From assembly GCA_009785115.1 (NCBI GenBank), contig WQWY01000005.1, positions 1-64,000 of the forward strand: a DNA stretch of 64,000 nt, written 5' to 3'. Made by a program: the position numbers and the translations under genes. The DNA is from Micrococcales bacterium (lineage in GTDB: Bacteria; Actinomycetota; Actinomycetes; Actinomycetales; Cellulomonadaceae). Shown here piece by piece: positions 8,626 through 18,263 of this stretch. Below the pieces are notes generated by a model, which ran no database searches, was not told the DNA's origin, and saw only the letters and a program-made list of their open reading frames with translations. Position 1 is the first letter of the stretch; every line of letters starts with the position of its first letter.

Positions 8626-9558
8626 TCAGCGAGCACCGTCGCGCAGCGCCTCTAGCGCCAGCGCCAGATCGTCCGGCGGGTCGGACGCCAGCTCCAGCCA
8701 GCGGCCGGTGCCCGGGTGCGTGAAGCCCAGCCGGGCCGCGTGCAGCCACTGGCGGGTCAGCCCGAGGCGCCCGGCCAGCACCGGGTCGGCCCCGTAGGTC
8801 AGGTCACCGACCAGAGGATGACGCACCGCCGCCATGTGCACACGGATCTGGTGGGTGCGCCCGGTCTCCAGGTGCACCTGGAGGAGCGAGGCCGTCGGCA
8901 TCGCCTCGAGCAGCTCGTAGTGCGTCACCGACGGCTTGCCCCCGGCGACGACAGCGAACTTCCAGTCGTTGCTCGGGTGCCGGCCGATCGGGGCGTCGAT
9001 CGTGCCGCTGGTCGGGTCGGGGTGCCCCTGGGCGAGGGCCAGGTACACCTTCTCCACGGTCCGTTCCTTGAACGCTCGCTTCAACGCGGTGTAGGCGCTC
9101 TCGCTCTTGGCCACCACCATCAGCCCCGAGGTGCCCACGTCGAGCCGGTGCACCACACCTTGGCGCTCGGCGGCACCCGAGGTCGCCACCCGCACCCCCA
9201 TGGCGGCCAGCCCGCCGACGACGGTCGGCCCCTCCCACCCGGGCGACGGGTGAGCGGCCACCCCGACGGGCTTGTCGATCACGACGAGGTCGTCGTCCTC
9301 GTGCACCACGACCAGGCCAACCACTGGGGCCGCGTCCGGCTCGACGCGTGCGGGCGGGTCGGGCAGCGTCACCTCGAGCCAGGCTCCCGCGACCAGCCGG
9401 TCAGACTTGCCGACGAGGCGTCCGTCCACCAGCACCGCGCCAGCCGCCGCGAGCTCCGCGCCGCGAGACCGAGACACCCCGAGCAACCGGGCCAGGCCGG
9501 CGTCGACCCGCTCGCCCGCCAGGCCGTCGGGCACCGGCAGGCGGCGCTCGTCAGCCAT
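8626..9558 (-). CDS. rluD: RluD-type 23S rRNA pseudouridine synthase
   Basis: The enzyme isomerises uridines in helix 69 of 23S rRNA (or related sites) to pseudouridine. An N-terminal S4 RNA-binding domain (about 1-75) precedes the catalytic domain. [16 protein letters not shown] contains the RLD motif with the catalytic aspartate. I place the start at the ATG at 9558, because it overlaps the lspA stop as ATGGCTGA and gives the standard N-terminus MADERRL. A longer in-frame version from 9609 would run far into lspA. The product has 310 residues. The exact target uridine cannot be told from sequence. Confidence 0.9.
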   Translation of the reverse strand: MADERRLPVPDGLAGERVDAGLARLLGVSRSRGAELAAAGAVLVDGRLVGKSDRLVAGAWLEVTLPDPPARVEPDAAPVVGLVVVHEDDDLVVIDKPVGVAAHPSPGWEGPTVVGGLAAMGVRVATSGAAERQGVVHRLDVGTSGLMVVAKSESAYTALKRAFKERTVEKVYLALAQGHPDPTSGTIDAPIGRHPSNDWKFAVVAGGKPSVTHYELLEAMPTASLLQVHLETGRTHQIRVHMAAVRHPLVGDLTYGADPVLAGRLGLTRQWLHAARLGFTHPGTGRWLELASDPPDDLALALEALRDGAR

Positions 9559-10099
9559 CCGCCCGCGCCTCCTCGGTCTTGGTGTCCCTGGTCCCGTCCA
9601 GCCGCACACCCCAGACGACCAGGCCTATCACCATCAGTGCGGCGACCACGATGGCGATGTCGGCCACGTTGCCGATGAACCACGTCCCGTAGGCGATGAA
9701 GTCCACCACGTGCCCCTGGAAAGGGCCCGGGTCGCGGAAGATGCGATCGACGAGGTTGCCGACCGCCCCACCGAGCAGCAGCCCGAACGTCACCGCCCAG
9801 ACACGGGAGGTCGTCCGGCGCGCGGTGCGCACGACGACCACGACGACCGCGATGGCCACGAGCGTGAGAAGCCAGGTCATCCCCGTCGCGATCGACAGGG
9901 CGGCGCCGGGGTTGTACGCCAGCTGCAGCCCGAGCAGGTCGCCCAGCAGCGGCCGGCGCTCCCCTGGTTCGAGCGCGGCCAGCGCCCACAGCTTGGTGAG
10001 CTGGTCGGCGGCGAGGACGACGAGCGCGACCACAGCCGCCAGGACGGCCGCGGCGGGCCGGGAAGAACGGGGGTCTGACACCTGCGGGAGTCTACGCAC
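9551..10099 (-). CDS. lspA: Lipoprotein signal peptidase (signal peptidase II)
   Basis: LspA cleaves the signal peptide of diacylated prolipoproteins in the cytoplasmic membrane. The 182-residue protein has four membrane helices. The family motifs are visible: DQLTKLWAL in the first third, NPGAALSI, then GNLVDRIF and NVADIAIV, which supply the two catalytic aspartates. The GTG at 10099 gives a short cytoplasmic lead. It overlaps rluD by eight bases and follows the DksA-like gene after 24 bases, so these genes probably share a transcript. Confidence 0.93.
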   Translation of the reverse strand: MRRLPQVSDPRSSRPAAAVLAAVVALVVLAADQLTKLWALAALEPGERRPLLGDLLGLQLAYNPGAALSIATGMTWLLTLVAIAVVVVVVRTARRTTSRVWAVTFGLLLGGAVGNLVDRIFRDPGPFQGHVVDFIAYGTWFIGNVADIAIVVAALMVIGLVVWGVRLDGTRDTKTEEARADG

Positions 10100-10123
10100 G
10101 TGCGAGGTGGGCGGCAGCGCGCC

Positions 10124-10561
10124 TCAGCGTCGTTCCTCGCGCTGCTTGCACGCCACGCACAGCATCGCCCGGGGGAAGGCCTGGAGACGCGCCTTGCCGA
10201 TGGCCATGCCGCACGACTCGCACGCCCCGTAGGTGCCGGCCTCGACCCGCTCGAGAGCGTGCTCGTTCTGCAGCAGCAGGTCTCGGGTGTTGTTGACCAT
10301 GGTGAGCTTCTGCTCGCGCTCCAGCGCGGAGGAGCCCGAGTCAGCCTGGTCGTCCCCGGCGCCGTCCCCAGAGTTGCGCAGCAGCTCGGTCAGCCCGGCG
10401 TCGGTGGCGACGAGCTCGGCGGTCAGCCTGTCGACCTCGGCCCGCAGCCCGGCGATCAGCTCGTCCATCTCGACACGGGCCCACGGCTCTTCGCCTTCCC
10501 GGACGGGGAACGGCACGAGCGTGGCGGTCTGGTCGGCGGCCTTACCAGGCGCGTCGGACAT
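10124..10561 (-). CDS. DksA/TraR-family zinc-finger protein
   Basis: The 145-residue protein is a coiled-coil plus C4 zinc finger: CESCG and CVACK in the last 40 residues carry the four cysteines. DksA/TraR proteins enter the secondary channel of RNA polymerase and tune initiation. In actinobacteria a gene of this family commonly sits between divIVA and lspA, as here. I place the start at 10561 (MSDAPGKAAD) because AAGGGAG lies eight bases before it. A 30-codon longer frame has no such site. A strong terminator separates it from divIVA upstream, so it probably has its own promoter. Confidence 0.85.
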   Translation of the reverse strand: MSDAPGKAADQTATLVPFPVREGEEPWARVEMDELIAGLRAEVDRLTAELVATDAGLTELLRNSGDGAGDDQADSGSSALEREQKLTMVNNTRDLLLQNEHALERVEAGTYGACESCGMAIGKARLQAFPRAMLCVACKQREERR

Positions 10562-10703
10562 GATGGGGCTCCCTTGGTTCGAGGTCCCGCGACTGTATGC
10601 GGCTGTCCAGCGCTCGACAACCCGACACGCTCGACAGCCGTCCGGCACGCCTCAGCAGCGCGGATGTGATATCGGCGCGGATCTGACAGCCCAGCAGACG
10701 CGA

Positions 10704-10747
10704 ACGAGGCTCCGCCCCGGGGTCATCCCCAGGAGGCGGAGCCTCGT
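10704..10747 (-). terminator. Terminator after divIVA
   Basis: A perfect 13-pair stem (ACGAGGCTCCGCC with its complement at 10735-10747) encloses an 18-base loop that can itself pair GGGG with CCCC. It begins 14 bases past the divIVA stop. It separates the division cluster from the DksA-like/lspA/rluD group. No clear T-run follows, as is common for actinobacterial terminators. Confidence 0.75.
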
Positions 10748-10760
10748 GACGTCGAGCGTG

Positions 10761-11366
10761 CTAGATCGAGGTCTCGCTCCGGGCCGGCATGGTGCTGGCA
10801 CGCGAGTCCAGGTCGCCGAGCAGGTTCTCCAGATAGCTCTTCAGACGCGTGCGGTAGTCGCGCTCGAAGACTCTCAGCTCGTCGATCTTGCGCTCCAGCA
10901 GCGAGCGCTCCTGCTCCAGCGCGCTGATCGTGCGCTTGGACGTCTCCTCGGCGTCAGCGACGATCTTGTCCGCACGAACGCGAGCGTCGGCCACCAGCCG
11001 GTCGCTCTCCTCCTTGCCGGAGGTGATGTAGTCGTCATGGAGCTTCTGAGCCAGCGCGAGCATCCCTGTGGCGGACTCTGGCGCGTTCTCGGGCATGACA
11101 GGCACCGGAGGCGGGGTGTACGCCGGCTCTGGGGCCGCGACGACCGGCGCCGGGACGTCCACCATGGGCTCGCGGCTCAGCTCGGCGATGCGCCGCTCGG
11201 CAGCCGTGAGCTTGGCCGCGAGATCGTCGTTCTCGCCCTGCAGGTCACGCAGGGTGGCGACGACCTCGTCCAGGAAGTCGTCCACCTCGTCCTGGTCGTA
11301 GCCCTCGCGGAACTTGGTCGACTGGAACTTCTTGTTCAGGACGTCGTCTGCGGTCAGCAGAGCCAT
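10761..11366 (-). CDS. divIVA: DivIVA/Wag31 polar-growth scaffold
   Basis: DivIVA binds negatively curved membrane at poles and septa and recruits the cell-wall elongation machinery. The conserved N-terminal domain reads MALLTADDVLNKKFQSTKFR, followed by YDQDEVDDFLDEV (residues 22-34). A Pro/Ala-rich linker (about 75-100) leads into the second coiled coil (about 105-185). The 201-residue length is on the short side for actinobacterial Wag31. The ATG has AAGGTGAG upstream. Position downstream of yggT and sepF is the standard one, and a strong terminator closes the unit. Confidence 0.95.
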   Translation of the reverse strand: MALLTADDVLNKKFQSTKFREGYDQDEVDDFLDEVVATLRDLQGENDDLAAKLTAAERRIAELSREPMVDVPAPVVAAPEPAYTPPPVPVMPENAPESATGMLALAQKLHDDYITSGKEESDRLVADARVRADKIVADAEETSKRTISALEQERSLLERKIDELRVFERDYRTRLKSYLENLLGDLDSRASTMPARSETSI

Positions 11367-11503
11367 GGGGACTCACCTTCCTCGCTTCGTGCCGGGGGCC
11401 CGGCGGGCCCTCTCACCGGTTGTCCGACAGCCACCGTAGCGGAGATTCGCCGTCCAGGAACTCTGACGGTCGACCACCGGGCCGCCTGTCCACCTCGAGC
11501 GGA

Positions 11504-11797
11504 TCACCGGTTGGCCATCATCGCGAAGAGGTTGAGCAGGAGCGAACAGCCCAAGGCCAGGACCAGGAAGCCCAGGTCGAGACGGATCTGCCCGAGGCTG
11601 ACCGGGGGCAGCACCTTGCGGAGCGCCTTCAGCGGCGGGTCGGTCGCCGAGTACACCACCTCGGCGACCACGAGCATCCCACCAGTCGGACGCCACTCGC
11701 GGGCGAACACCTGCACCCAGCTCAGCACCAGGCGGACGAGCAGCAGCAGCAGGTAGACCAGCGTGACGAGATACAGGAGCGTGAAGACGATGCGCAC
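11504..11797 (-). CDS. yggT: YggT-family membrane protein
   Basis: This 97-residue integral membrane protein has two hydrophobic hairpins (about 1-25 and 70-92) and the family sequence RLVLSWVQVF with a nearby TDPPLKALRKVLPP. YggT proteins are linked to osmotic tolerance and to division-site assembly by their constant place between sepF and divIVA. The GTG start is one base away from the sepF stop, so translation is likely coupled. The exact role is not established. Confidence 0.88.
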   Translation of the reverse strand: MRIVFTLLYLVTLVYLLLLLVRLVLSWVQVFAREWRPTGGMLVVAEVVYSATDPPLKALRKVLPPVSLGQIRLDLGFLVLALGCSLLLNLFAMMANR

Positions 11798-11798
11798 G

Positions 11799-12260
11799 TC
11801 AGCTCTGGTTGTAGAAGCCGGCCCGGGCCGGGACCTCGGCCGAGCGGGGCCCGGTGGTGATCTCGACGTTGGACGGAGAGAGCAGGAAGACCTTCGCGGT
11901 CACCCTCTCGATCGCCCCGTGCAGCCCGAAGATCAGACCGGCGGAGAAGTCGACCAGGCGCTTGGCGTCGGCGTCGTCCATGTCGGTGAGGTTCATGATC
12001 ACCGGGGTACCGTCGCGGAACGCCTCTCCGATCTTGCGGGCGTCGTTGTAGGAGCGTGGGTGGATCGTCGTGATCCGACGGACCTCACCAGCACCCTCGT
12101 CCGGCGGCGGCGCCATGCGGACCGGCCGGCGCAGCGGGGTCACCTGGGCCTCGGGCTCGTCCATCAGGTACTCCTGCTCCGCCTCGAAGTACTCCTCGTC
12201 CTCGGGCCGGCTGTCAGCCAGGCCGAGGTACAGCATCGTCTTGCGCAGCGCACCGGCCAT
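11799..12260 (-). CDS. sepF: SepF, FtsZ membrane anchor and bundling protein
   Basis: SepF tethers FtsZ to the membrane and aligns its filaments; in actinobacteria lacking FtsA it is the essential anchor. The 153-residue protein starts [14 protein letters not shown], the membrane-binding amphipathic helix, then has an acidic linker rich in Glu (about 18-38). The beta-rich core follows ([20 protein letters not shown] ... [11 protein letters not shown]). I chose 12260 because GGAG precedes it and the amphipathic helix must be N-terminal; a longer frame to 12383 is rejected. The usual neighbour yggS is absent between sepF and pgeF. Confidence 0.94.
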   Translation of the reverse strand: MAGALRKTMLYLGLADSRPEDEEYFEAEQEYLMDEPEAQVTPLRRPVRMAPPPDEGAGEVRRITTIHPRSYNDARKIGEAFRDGTPVIMNLTDMDDADAKRLVDFSAGLIFGLHGAIERVTAKVFLLSPSNVEITTGPRSAEVPARAGFYNQS

Positions 12261-12490
12261 CGCGTCACTCCGTCCCCCCGACCGTACCCGGTCGGGATCG
12301 ACCTGCGGCGACGCCCGGGCGCCACCATCTCGTCCTCTTGCTGCCACGCTAGCAACCACCGGCGGCCTCGCCCGCGCCGACACGCCCTACATGCACCCGT
12401 GTCGGTGCTTGACATCGCAGAGCATCACGGGCAAAGGGGACGAATCTCCCAGCCGCCCCGGGCGCCAGACCGCCCAGAACACCGGGATGC

Positions 12491-13231
12491 TCAGGGAAGC
12501 AGACGGATCACCCCGGCGAAGCGTCCCGTCCTCGGGCCGTCGCGACGGTGGGAGAAGCAGCGCTGGTCACCAAAGGTGTCGACCGGGACCTGATCCACCC
12601 GTGCCACGCCGAGCCGTCCCAAGATCGTGCGCACCCCCGCGGCGAGGTCGACCGCCGGGGTGCCCTGGTCGGTGCGGCTCGCGGTGCCCGGCACCGCCTG
12701 CTCGACCTCGTCGCGCATCGACGCCGGGACCTCGTAGGAGCACCCGGCGATGCACGGCCCGATCACGGCGACGACCTGACCGGCCCGCGCGCCCGCGCGG
12801 CACATCTGGGCCACCGTGGCCTCGACCACGCCGGCGACCAGCCCGGCTCGTCCGGCGTGCGCGACAGCGACGACGCGAGCCGTGGGGTCTGCCAGCAGCA
12901 CCGGCGCACAGTCAGCGACCAGCACACCCAGCCCGACCCGCGTGCTCGTGGTCACCATCGCGTCAGCCTCGCCCACCGACCAGGTGCCCGGCGGAGGAGG
13001 CTCGGTCACCTGGTGCACGGCGGCGCCGTGCACCTGCGTGGCATAGGCCACGGGCACGCCGCACCAGGCCGCGACGCGATCCCTGTTGACCGCCACGGCG
13101 GCAGGGTCGTCGTGCACGTGCACGCCCAGGTTGAGCGAGTCCCACGGCGGAGCGGAGACCCCGCCGGCACGAGAGGTGAACCCGGCCCGGACCCCCGGGC
13201 CGAGCACGAGCTCGTCGACGAGCCCGCTCAC
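12491..13231 (-). CDS. pgeF: PgeF/YfiH-type laccase-domain protein
   Basis: PgeF (formerly called polyphenol oxidase) removes wrongly incorporated L-Ser from muropeptide precursors and has purine-nucleoside activity in some homologues. The metal-binding motifs are present: QVHGAAVH, VADCAPVLL, AHAGRAGLV and GPCIAGCSYEV. It has 246 residues, the normal length. It starts GTG four bases after the ftsZ stop and is therefore co-transcribed with ftsZ. About 230 bases without a supported gene separate it from sepF. Confidence 0.9.
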   Translation of the reverse strand: MSGLVDELVLGPGVRAGFTSRAGGVSAPPWDSLNLGVHVHDDPAAVAVNRDRVAAWCGVPVAYATQVHGAAVHQVTEPPPPGTWSVGEADAMVTTSTRVGLGVLVADCAPVLLADPTARVVAVAHAGRAGLVAGVVEATVAQMCRAGARAGQVVAVIGPCIAGCSYEVPASMRDEVEQAVPGTASRTDQGTPAVDLAAGVRTILGRLGVARVDQVPVDTFGDQRCFSHRRDGPRTGRFAGVIRLLP

Positions 13232-13235
13232 GCGC

Positions 13236-14483
13236 TCACTTCAGGAAGTCCGGCACGTCGAGCTCCTCCCGCACCGCCGCCACCTCGTCGGTGAACACCC
13301 GAGGCACCTCGAGCGAACCGGTCATCGCCGCGGGCTCAGCCTCGGTGGAGAGGAACGCCGGGACCTTCGGCGGGGCGACGACCTCTCGCTCTCTGGTCCC
13401 AGGGGCGGGCGGGGTCGGGCCTGAGGGCACCGCCTCGACCACCGGGCGCGGCACGGGACGGGCCGCGGCGGTGGGGACCCTGGTCGAGGCGCCGGAGATC
13501 TGACCCAGCGCCCGCGCGTCCTTGCGGTGCTGCGGCGTCCCGCCGTCGAACCCGGCAGCGATCACGGTGACCCGGACCTCGTCACCGAGCGCGTCGTCGA
13601 TGACCGCACCGAAGATGATGTTCGCCTCCGCGTGCGCGGCCTCCTGGACCAGGCGTGCGGCCTCGTTGATCTCGAACAGGCCGAGGTCGGAACCACCCTG
13701 GATGGACAGCAGCACCCCGTGAGCGCCGTCGATGCTGGCCTCCAGCAGCGGAGAGCTGATCGCCATCTCGGCAGCCTGCACCGCGCGGTCCTCCCCGCGT
13801 GCGTAGCCGATGCCCATGAGCGCCGACCCCGCGCCCTGCATCACCGACTTCACGTCGGCGAAGTCGAGGTTGATGAGGCCCGGCGTGGTGATGAGGTCCG
13901 TGATGCCCTGGACACCGGAGAGCAGCACCTGGTCGGCCGAGCGGAACGCGTCGAGCACGGACACCGAGCGGTCGGAGATCGACAGCAGACGGTCGTTGGG
14001 GATGACGATGAGGGTGTCGACCTCGGAGCGCAGCGTCTCGATGCCCGAGTCCGCCTGGACCGAGCGACGGCGACCCTCGAACGTGAACGGCCGGGTCACC
14101 ACACCGATGGTCAGCGCGCCCAGCGACCGGGCGATCCGGGCGACCACCGGGGCACCACCGGTGCCGGTGCCGCCGCCCTCGCCCGCGGTGACGAAGACCA
14201 TGTCGGCCCCGCGCAGGACGTCCTCGATCTCCTCGGCGTGGTCCTCGGCGGCCTTCTTGCCCACCTCGGGGTCGGCCCCGGCGCCCAGCCCACGCGTCAG
14301 CTCACGGCCGACGTCGAGCTTCACGTCCGCGTCGGACATGAGCAGCGCCTGGGCGTCGGTGTTGATCGCGATGAACTCGACACCCTTGAGCCCGACCTCG
14401 ATCATCCGGTTGACGGCGTTGACGCCGCCCCCGCCGATGCCGACGACCTTGATGACCGCCAGGTAGTTCTGCGGAGCTGCCAC
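13236..14483 (-). CDS. ftsZ: Cell-division GTPase FtsZ
   Basis: FtsZ is the tubulin homologue that forms the Z ring. The GTP-binding signature [12 protein letters not shown] is present, as are [14 protein letters not shown] near the N-terminus and the NTDAQAL loop. The last residues, DVPDFLK, are the conserved tail that binds SepF in actinobacteria. The start is a GTG at 14483 giving [13 protein letters not shown], with GAGAGG seven to eight bases upstream. A longer reading to 14582 adds residues not found in homologues. The linker (about 320-405) is Pro-rich. A 244-base gap to ftsQ suggests its own promoter. Confidence 0.97.
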   Translation of the reverse strand: MAAPQNYLAVIKVVGIGGGGVNAVNRMIEVGLKGVEFIAINTDAQALLMSDADVKLDVGRELTRGLGAGADPEVGKKAAEDHAEEIEDVLRGADMVFVTAGEGGGTGTGGAPVVARIARSLGALTIGVVTRPFTFEGRRRSVQADSGIETLRSEVDTLIVIPNDRLLSISDRSVSVLDAFRSADQVLLSGVQGITDLITTPGLINLDFADVKSVMQGAGSALMGIGYARGEDRAVQAAEMAISSPLLEASIDGAHGVLLSIQGGSDLGLFEINEAARLVQEAAHAEANIIFGAVIDDALGDEVRVTVIAAGFDGGTPQHRKDARALGQISGASTRVPTAAARPVPRPVVEAVPSGPTPPAPGTREREVVAPPKVPAFLSTEAEPAAMTGSLEVPRVFTDEVAAVREELDVPDFLK

Positions 14484-14518
14484 GTGGGTGCCTCTCGATG
14501 AAACCCTCACGTTCAAGT

Positions 14519-14545
14519 TGAGGGTCATAGTTATGTCAGGTGTCC
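14519..14545 (-). promoter_or_regulatory. AT-rich promoter-like segment before ftsZ
   Basis: Within the 244-base ftsQ-ftsZ gap, the only clear AT-rich stretch (minus strand CATAACTATGACC) lies about 45 bases before the ftsZ start. This is where a -10 element would be expected. I could not pick a convincing -35, so the call is tentative. The rest of the gap is plain high-GC sequence. Confidence 0.3.
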
Positions 14546-14727
14546 TTACGGTCGCTGACGCTAGGTCCGCTCCGGGCAGCAAGCAACGACCTCGCCGCGC
14601 GTGTCGCGAGCGGCCCCCCGATCTGCCTCGTCTTCCCCCACGGCTCGCCTCCGCTCCCCCCCGCGCGATCGCACGGTCCCTCGCACGGTCGCACCGCGCA
14701 CGGCCGTCGACCCACCGTCCGGACGAG

Positions 14728-15660
14728 CTACCGGACGACGGGGAGCCGGGGTGCCGAGACGTCGATGGCGGTGACGTCGGTCAGGGTCTCGTCGGCGCGC
14801 AGCGCCGCGACCACCTCGGCCTTGAGACGGTTGTCCTCCGCGCTCCCCCACACGACGGTGACACCGTCGGAGAGCTTCAGGGTGACCGTGTCCTGGGTCG
14901 TCGCGATCAGGGTCGTCACCTGGGCAGCGAGGTCGGGCGGCAGCGAGTGCACCACGCTGAGCGCCGCCTCGAGCGCACGGGCGTCGCCCTCAGGCACGTC
15001 GACCACCGGCAGCCCGTCCGGAGGGGCCTCGACCGTGCCCAGCGCGGCCCCTTCGGCGTCGAGCAGCATCAGCCCGCCGGAGACCGCCGGGACCGCCGCG
15101 ACCGCCTGGCGCGGGGTGATGACGACGGTCAGCCCGCGCGGCCAGTCCCGAAGCACCCGGGCGTCCTTGACACCACGCACCTCCAGCAGCTGGCTGCGCA
15201 GCACCACCGTGTCCAGACGGGACAACGGCTCACCCGCGTGCGGAGAGACGACGCCCAGCACGTCGTCCAGCGACACCGTCTGACCGGTGCCGACCACGTT
15301 CACCCGCGCCAGGTCCAGCGCCAGCAACGGCGAGGCCAGCCCGACCCACCCGAGGACGGCCAGCGAGGCGAGCACGACGGCGGCCACCGTCACCTTCGCC
15401 CGGGTGACCCGGTGGCGCGCCTGGACCCGTTCGGCGAAACGCTGCGCGGCCCCCTCGACCACCACGCGGTCGCCCCGACCGGTGCGCGGCGGTGCCGGCT
15501 CGCTGGTCTTGGGCTTGCGGAGCGGGATCTTCGGGGGTAGGACCTCGCGAGAAGACGGGTTCTCGCGGGTCTCTAGGACGTCCTCGCGCGGCGAGGAGGA
15601 AGCGGTCCGTCGAGGTCGCGAGGGTCGGGCCCGAGGGTCGGGCGGGCGGGCGGGGCTCAC
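14728..15660 (-). CDS. ftsQ: Cell-division protein FtsQ
   Basis: FtsQ is a single-pass membrane protein that links the FtsL/FtsB pair to the septal synthase. The layout is a 90-residue basic, Pro/Ser-rich cytoplasmic tail, one membrane helix (about 91-115, [19 protein letters not shown]), a POTRA domain ([18 protein letters not shown]) and the beta domain. The start is GTG at 15660, overlapping the murC stop as GTGA. No extra domain is seen. It is the last gene of the coupled cell-wall run before the gap upstream of ftsZ. Confidence 0.92.
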   Translation of the reverse strand: MSPARPPDPRARPSRPRRTASSSPREDVLETRENPSSREVLPPKIPLRKPKTSEPAPPRTGRGDRVVVEGAAQRFAERVQARHRVTRAKVTVAAVVLASLAVLGWVGLASPLLALDLARVNVVGTGQTVSLDDVLGVVSPHAGEPLSRLDTVVLRSQLLEVRGVKDARVLRDWPRGLTVVITPRQAVAAVPAVSGGLMLLDAEGAALGTVEAPPDGLPVVDVPEGDARALEAALSVVHSLPPDLAAQVTTLIATTQDTVTLKLSDGVTVVWGSAEDNRLKAEVVAALRADETLTDVTAIDVSAPRLPVVR

Positions 15661-18263
15661 CGGGCTCGAGCCTCGAGGTCCGCGAGGACGACCGGGGCCA
15701 GCCCGGTCACGTCGCCCGCGCCGACCGTGAGCACCAGGTCGCCCGGACGCGCCGCGTCCGCCGCCGCGTGCGCGGCCTCCTCCCGGTCGGCCACGTAGCG
15801 GGCCTTGCCCGCCGTCGGCACCGCATCGACCAGCATCTGACCGCTGACCCGCGGGTCTGGGTCTTCCCGAGCGGCGTACACGGCGGTGACCACGACCTCG
15901 TCGGCAAGATCCAGCGCGGCCCCGAACTCGGCCGCGAACGCCTTGGTGCGCGAGAACAGGTGCGGCTGGAACAGCACCACGACCCGCCCGTCACCGACCA
16001 CCGCACGGGCCGAGCGCAGCACAGCGGCGACCTCGGTCGGATGGTGCGCGTAGTCGTCGACCACACGCACCCCGTCGGCCGAGCCGCGATCCTCGAACCT
16101 GCGCCCGGTGCCGCGGAACGCGGCCAGGGCGGTCGCGGCCCGTGCCGGGTCGACCCCCAGGCGGCACAGCACGACCCACGCCGCCGCCACGTCGAGAGCG
16201 TTGTGGTCGCCCGGTGCGGGCAGCCGCAGCCGCACCGAGGCCCCGCCCACGGCGGCCACCTGGGTCGACCAGCCGTCCGGCCCTGCCTCGACGGGCCCCA
16301 CCGAGACGTCCGCACCCGGCTCTGCCCCGTAGGTGACCAGATCCAGGCCCGGACGTCGCGCGGCGTCAGCCAGGCGGGCCGCACCCGGGTCGTCAGCGCA
16401 GAGGACCAGGGTGCCGGTGACCCGCCCGGCGAAGTCGACAAAAGCCTGCTCGAAGGCCTCACGGGTGCCGTAGTGGTCGAGGTGGTCGGGCTCGACGTTG
16501 GTGACCACCGCGACCTGCGGGGTGTAGGCCAGGAAGGAGCCGTCAGACTCGTCGGCCTCGGCGACGAACGGGCCCGTCCCGTGGCGGGCACCGCCCAGCG
16601 TCCCGGTGTCGTCGCGCACCGCACCGCCGATCGCGAACGACGGGTCCGCACCGGCGTGCAGCAGACCCACCGCGATCATCGCCGAGGTGGTCGTCTTGCC
16701 GTGGGCACCGGCGACCGCGACGGTGGGTCTCCCGGCCATCAGCGCCGCCAGCGCCTCAGAACGGTGGAGCACCCGCAGGCCGCGTCCGCGCGCCTCGGCC
16801 AGCTCGGGGTTCGACTCGCGCACCGCCGAGGACACCACGACGGTGTCGGCCTCGTCCACCGCCGACGCGTCGTGCCCCACCCGGACGCGCACGCCGGCAG
16901 CGCGCAGGTCGGCCAGGCCAGGGCCGTCCTGGGCGTCAGAGCCAGACACCACCACGCCTCGCGCGGCCAGCAGCATCGCCACCGCGGACATCCCCACGCC
17001 GCCCACGCCGATCAGGTGCACCCTGCCCAGCGCGGCCACCGGGTCCGGTCCGGCCAGCGGGTCGGGGTCTGTCGGCGAGCCCAGCGCTGACGCGGTCGTC
17101 GGGGGCCCCGACGACTCCGACGGCACGGGGGCTGCCTGGATACCGAGGTGAGCCTCCACCAGGTCCGCCAGGCGGGCCGCGCCGTCACGCACCCCGACCG
17201 AGGCGGCCGCACGGCTCATCCGCTCACGCTCCGGCGCCCCGGCGGGCTCGAGCAGCGCGGGCACGTGGTCCCGCACCCAGGCGGGGTCCAGCACGGCGTC
17301 CTCGACGAGCAGACCGCCACCGGCCGACACCACGTCGTGGGCGTTGCGACGCTGCTCGCCGTTGCCGATCGGCAGCGGCACGTAGACCGCCGGGACACCC
17401 AGCGCCGCGAGCTCGCAGACCGTCCCGGCACCCGCCCGGCCGACGACCAGGTCGGCCAGCGCGAGCCCCAGGTGCATCTCGTCCAGGTACTCCCTGACCT
17501 GCCACCGCTCGCCGCCGCTCACCCCGGCCAGCGCGCGACGCACCTCGTCGGCCTTGCCGCGACCGGTCAGGTGCAGCACCTGGGCACCGGTGGCCAAGAT
17601 CGCCTCGGCGGCGCCCGCGACCGCACGGTTCACCGACAGCGCCCCCAGGGAACCTCCGGAGACCAGGAGCGTGGTCCGGTCCGGGTCCAGACCGAGCGCC
17701 TCGGCCGCGGCACGCCGGGTGCCGGCCGGGTCCTCGCGACGCTGTCCCACCAACGCGGCCAGGTCTGCCCGCAGCGGCAGGCCGGTCACCGTGGCTCGAG
17801 GCAGGCGCGTGCCGGGGAACGTCACCCCCACCGCGGCCGCCCAGCGCGCACCGAGACGGTTGGCCAGCCCAGGCCGGGCGTTCTGCTCGTGGACCACCAC
17901 GGGGATCGAGCGCCGACGAGCGGCCAGGTAGGCAGGGGTCGAGACGTAGCCGCCGAAACCCACCACCACCTGCACCCGGCCGGTGTCCATCGCACGGCCC
18001 GCTGCTGCCACGGCCTGGCGCAGGCGCCCGGGCAGGCGGAACAGGTCGGTCGACGGGCGGCGCGGCAGCGGCACGCGCGGCACCACCGCCAGCTCCAGAC
18101 CGGCCGCCGGGACCAGCCGCGCCTCGAGCCCCTCGGTGGTGCCGAGCGCCACCAGCGCGGCGTCCGGGTGGCGGCGACGCAGCTCCGCGGCGAGCGCGAG
18201 CATGGGGTTGACGTGCCCGGCCGTGCCACCACCAGCGAGCAGGACACGGATCGACTCAGCCAC
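15657..18263 (-). CDS. murG-murC: MurG-MurC fusion: lipid II synthase joined to UDP-MurNAc-L-alanine ligase
   Basis: One uninterrupted frame of 868 residues encodes two enzymes that are normally separate. Residues 1-375 are MurG, the membrane-associated GlcNAc transferase that makes lipid II: GGGTAGHVNP (11-20), HEQN (125-128), GGSLGA (203-208) and GNGEQRRNA (301-309). Residues 376-412 are a Pro/Ser/Asp-rich linker. Residues 413-868 are MurC: the N-terminal GVGGVGMS, the ATP loop AGAHGKTTTS (about 519-528) and EADESDGS (569-576). murC normally follows murG directly in this cluster, so loss of the stop is the simplest origin. Two GTG codons lie at the junction (residues 409 and 415), but neither has a convincing ribosome site, so a separate MurC by internal initiation is possible but unsupported. 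The GTG start overlaps ftsW by eight bases. Confidence 0.9.
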   Translation of the reverse strand: MAESIRVLLAGGGTAGHVNPMLALAAELRRRHPDAALVALGTTEGLEARLVPAAGLELAVVPRVPLPRRPSTDLFRLPGRLRQAVAAAGRAMDTGRVQVVVGFGGYVSTPAYLAARRRSIPVVVHEQNARPGLANRLGARWAAAVGVTFPGTRLPRATVTGLPLRADLAALVGQRREDPAGTRRAAAEALGLDPDRTTLLVSGGSLGALSVNRAVAGAAEAILATGAQVLHLTGRGKADEVRRALAGVSGGERWQVREYLDEMHLGLALADLVVGRAGAGTVCELAALGVPAVYVPLPIGNGEQRRNAHDVVSAGGGLLVEDAVLDPAWVRDHVPALLEPAGAPERERMSRAAASVGVRDGAARLADLVEAHLGIQAAPVPSESSGPPTTASALGSPTDPDPLAGPDPVAALGRVHLIGVGGVGMSAVAMLLAARGVVVSGSDAQDGPGLADLRAAGVRVRVGHDASAVDEADTVVVSSAVRESNPELAEARGRGLRVLHRSEALAALMAGRPTVAVAGAHGKTTTSAMIAVGLLHAGADPSFAIGGAVRDDTGTLGGARHGTGPFVAEADESDGSFLAYTPQVAVVTNVEPDHLDHYGTREAFEQAFVDFAGRVTGTLVLCADDPGAARLADAARRPGLDLVTYGAEPGADVSVGPVEAGPDGWSTQVAAVGGASVRLRLPAPGDHNALDVAAAWVVLCRLGVDPARAATALAAFRGTGRRFEDRGSADGVRVVDDYAHHPTEVAAVLRSARAVVGDGRVVVLFQPHLFSRTKAFAAEFGAALDLADEVVVTAVYAAREDPDPRVSGQMLVDAVPTAGKARYVADREEAAHAAADAARPGDLVLTVGAGDVTGLAPVVLADLEARAR

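Noticed and set aside
6903..8723. Long plus-strand open frame (606 codons) opposite dnaE
   Set aside because: It is a shadow of the GC-rich dnaE and rluD genes: Arg/His/Pro-rich sequence, no domain, no ribosome site. Similar long mirror frames occur opposite almost every gene here.
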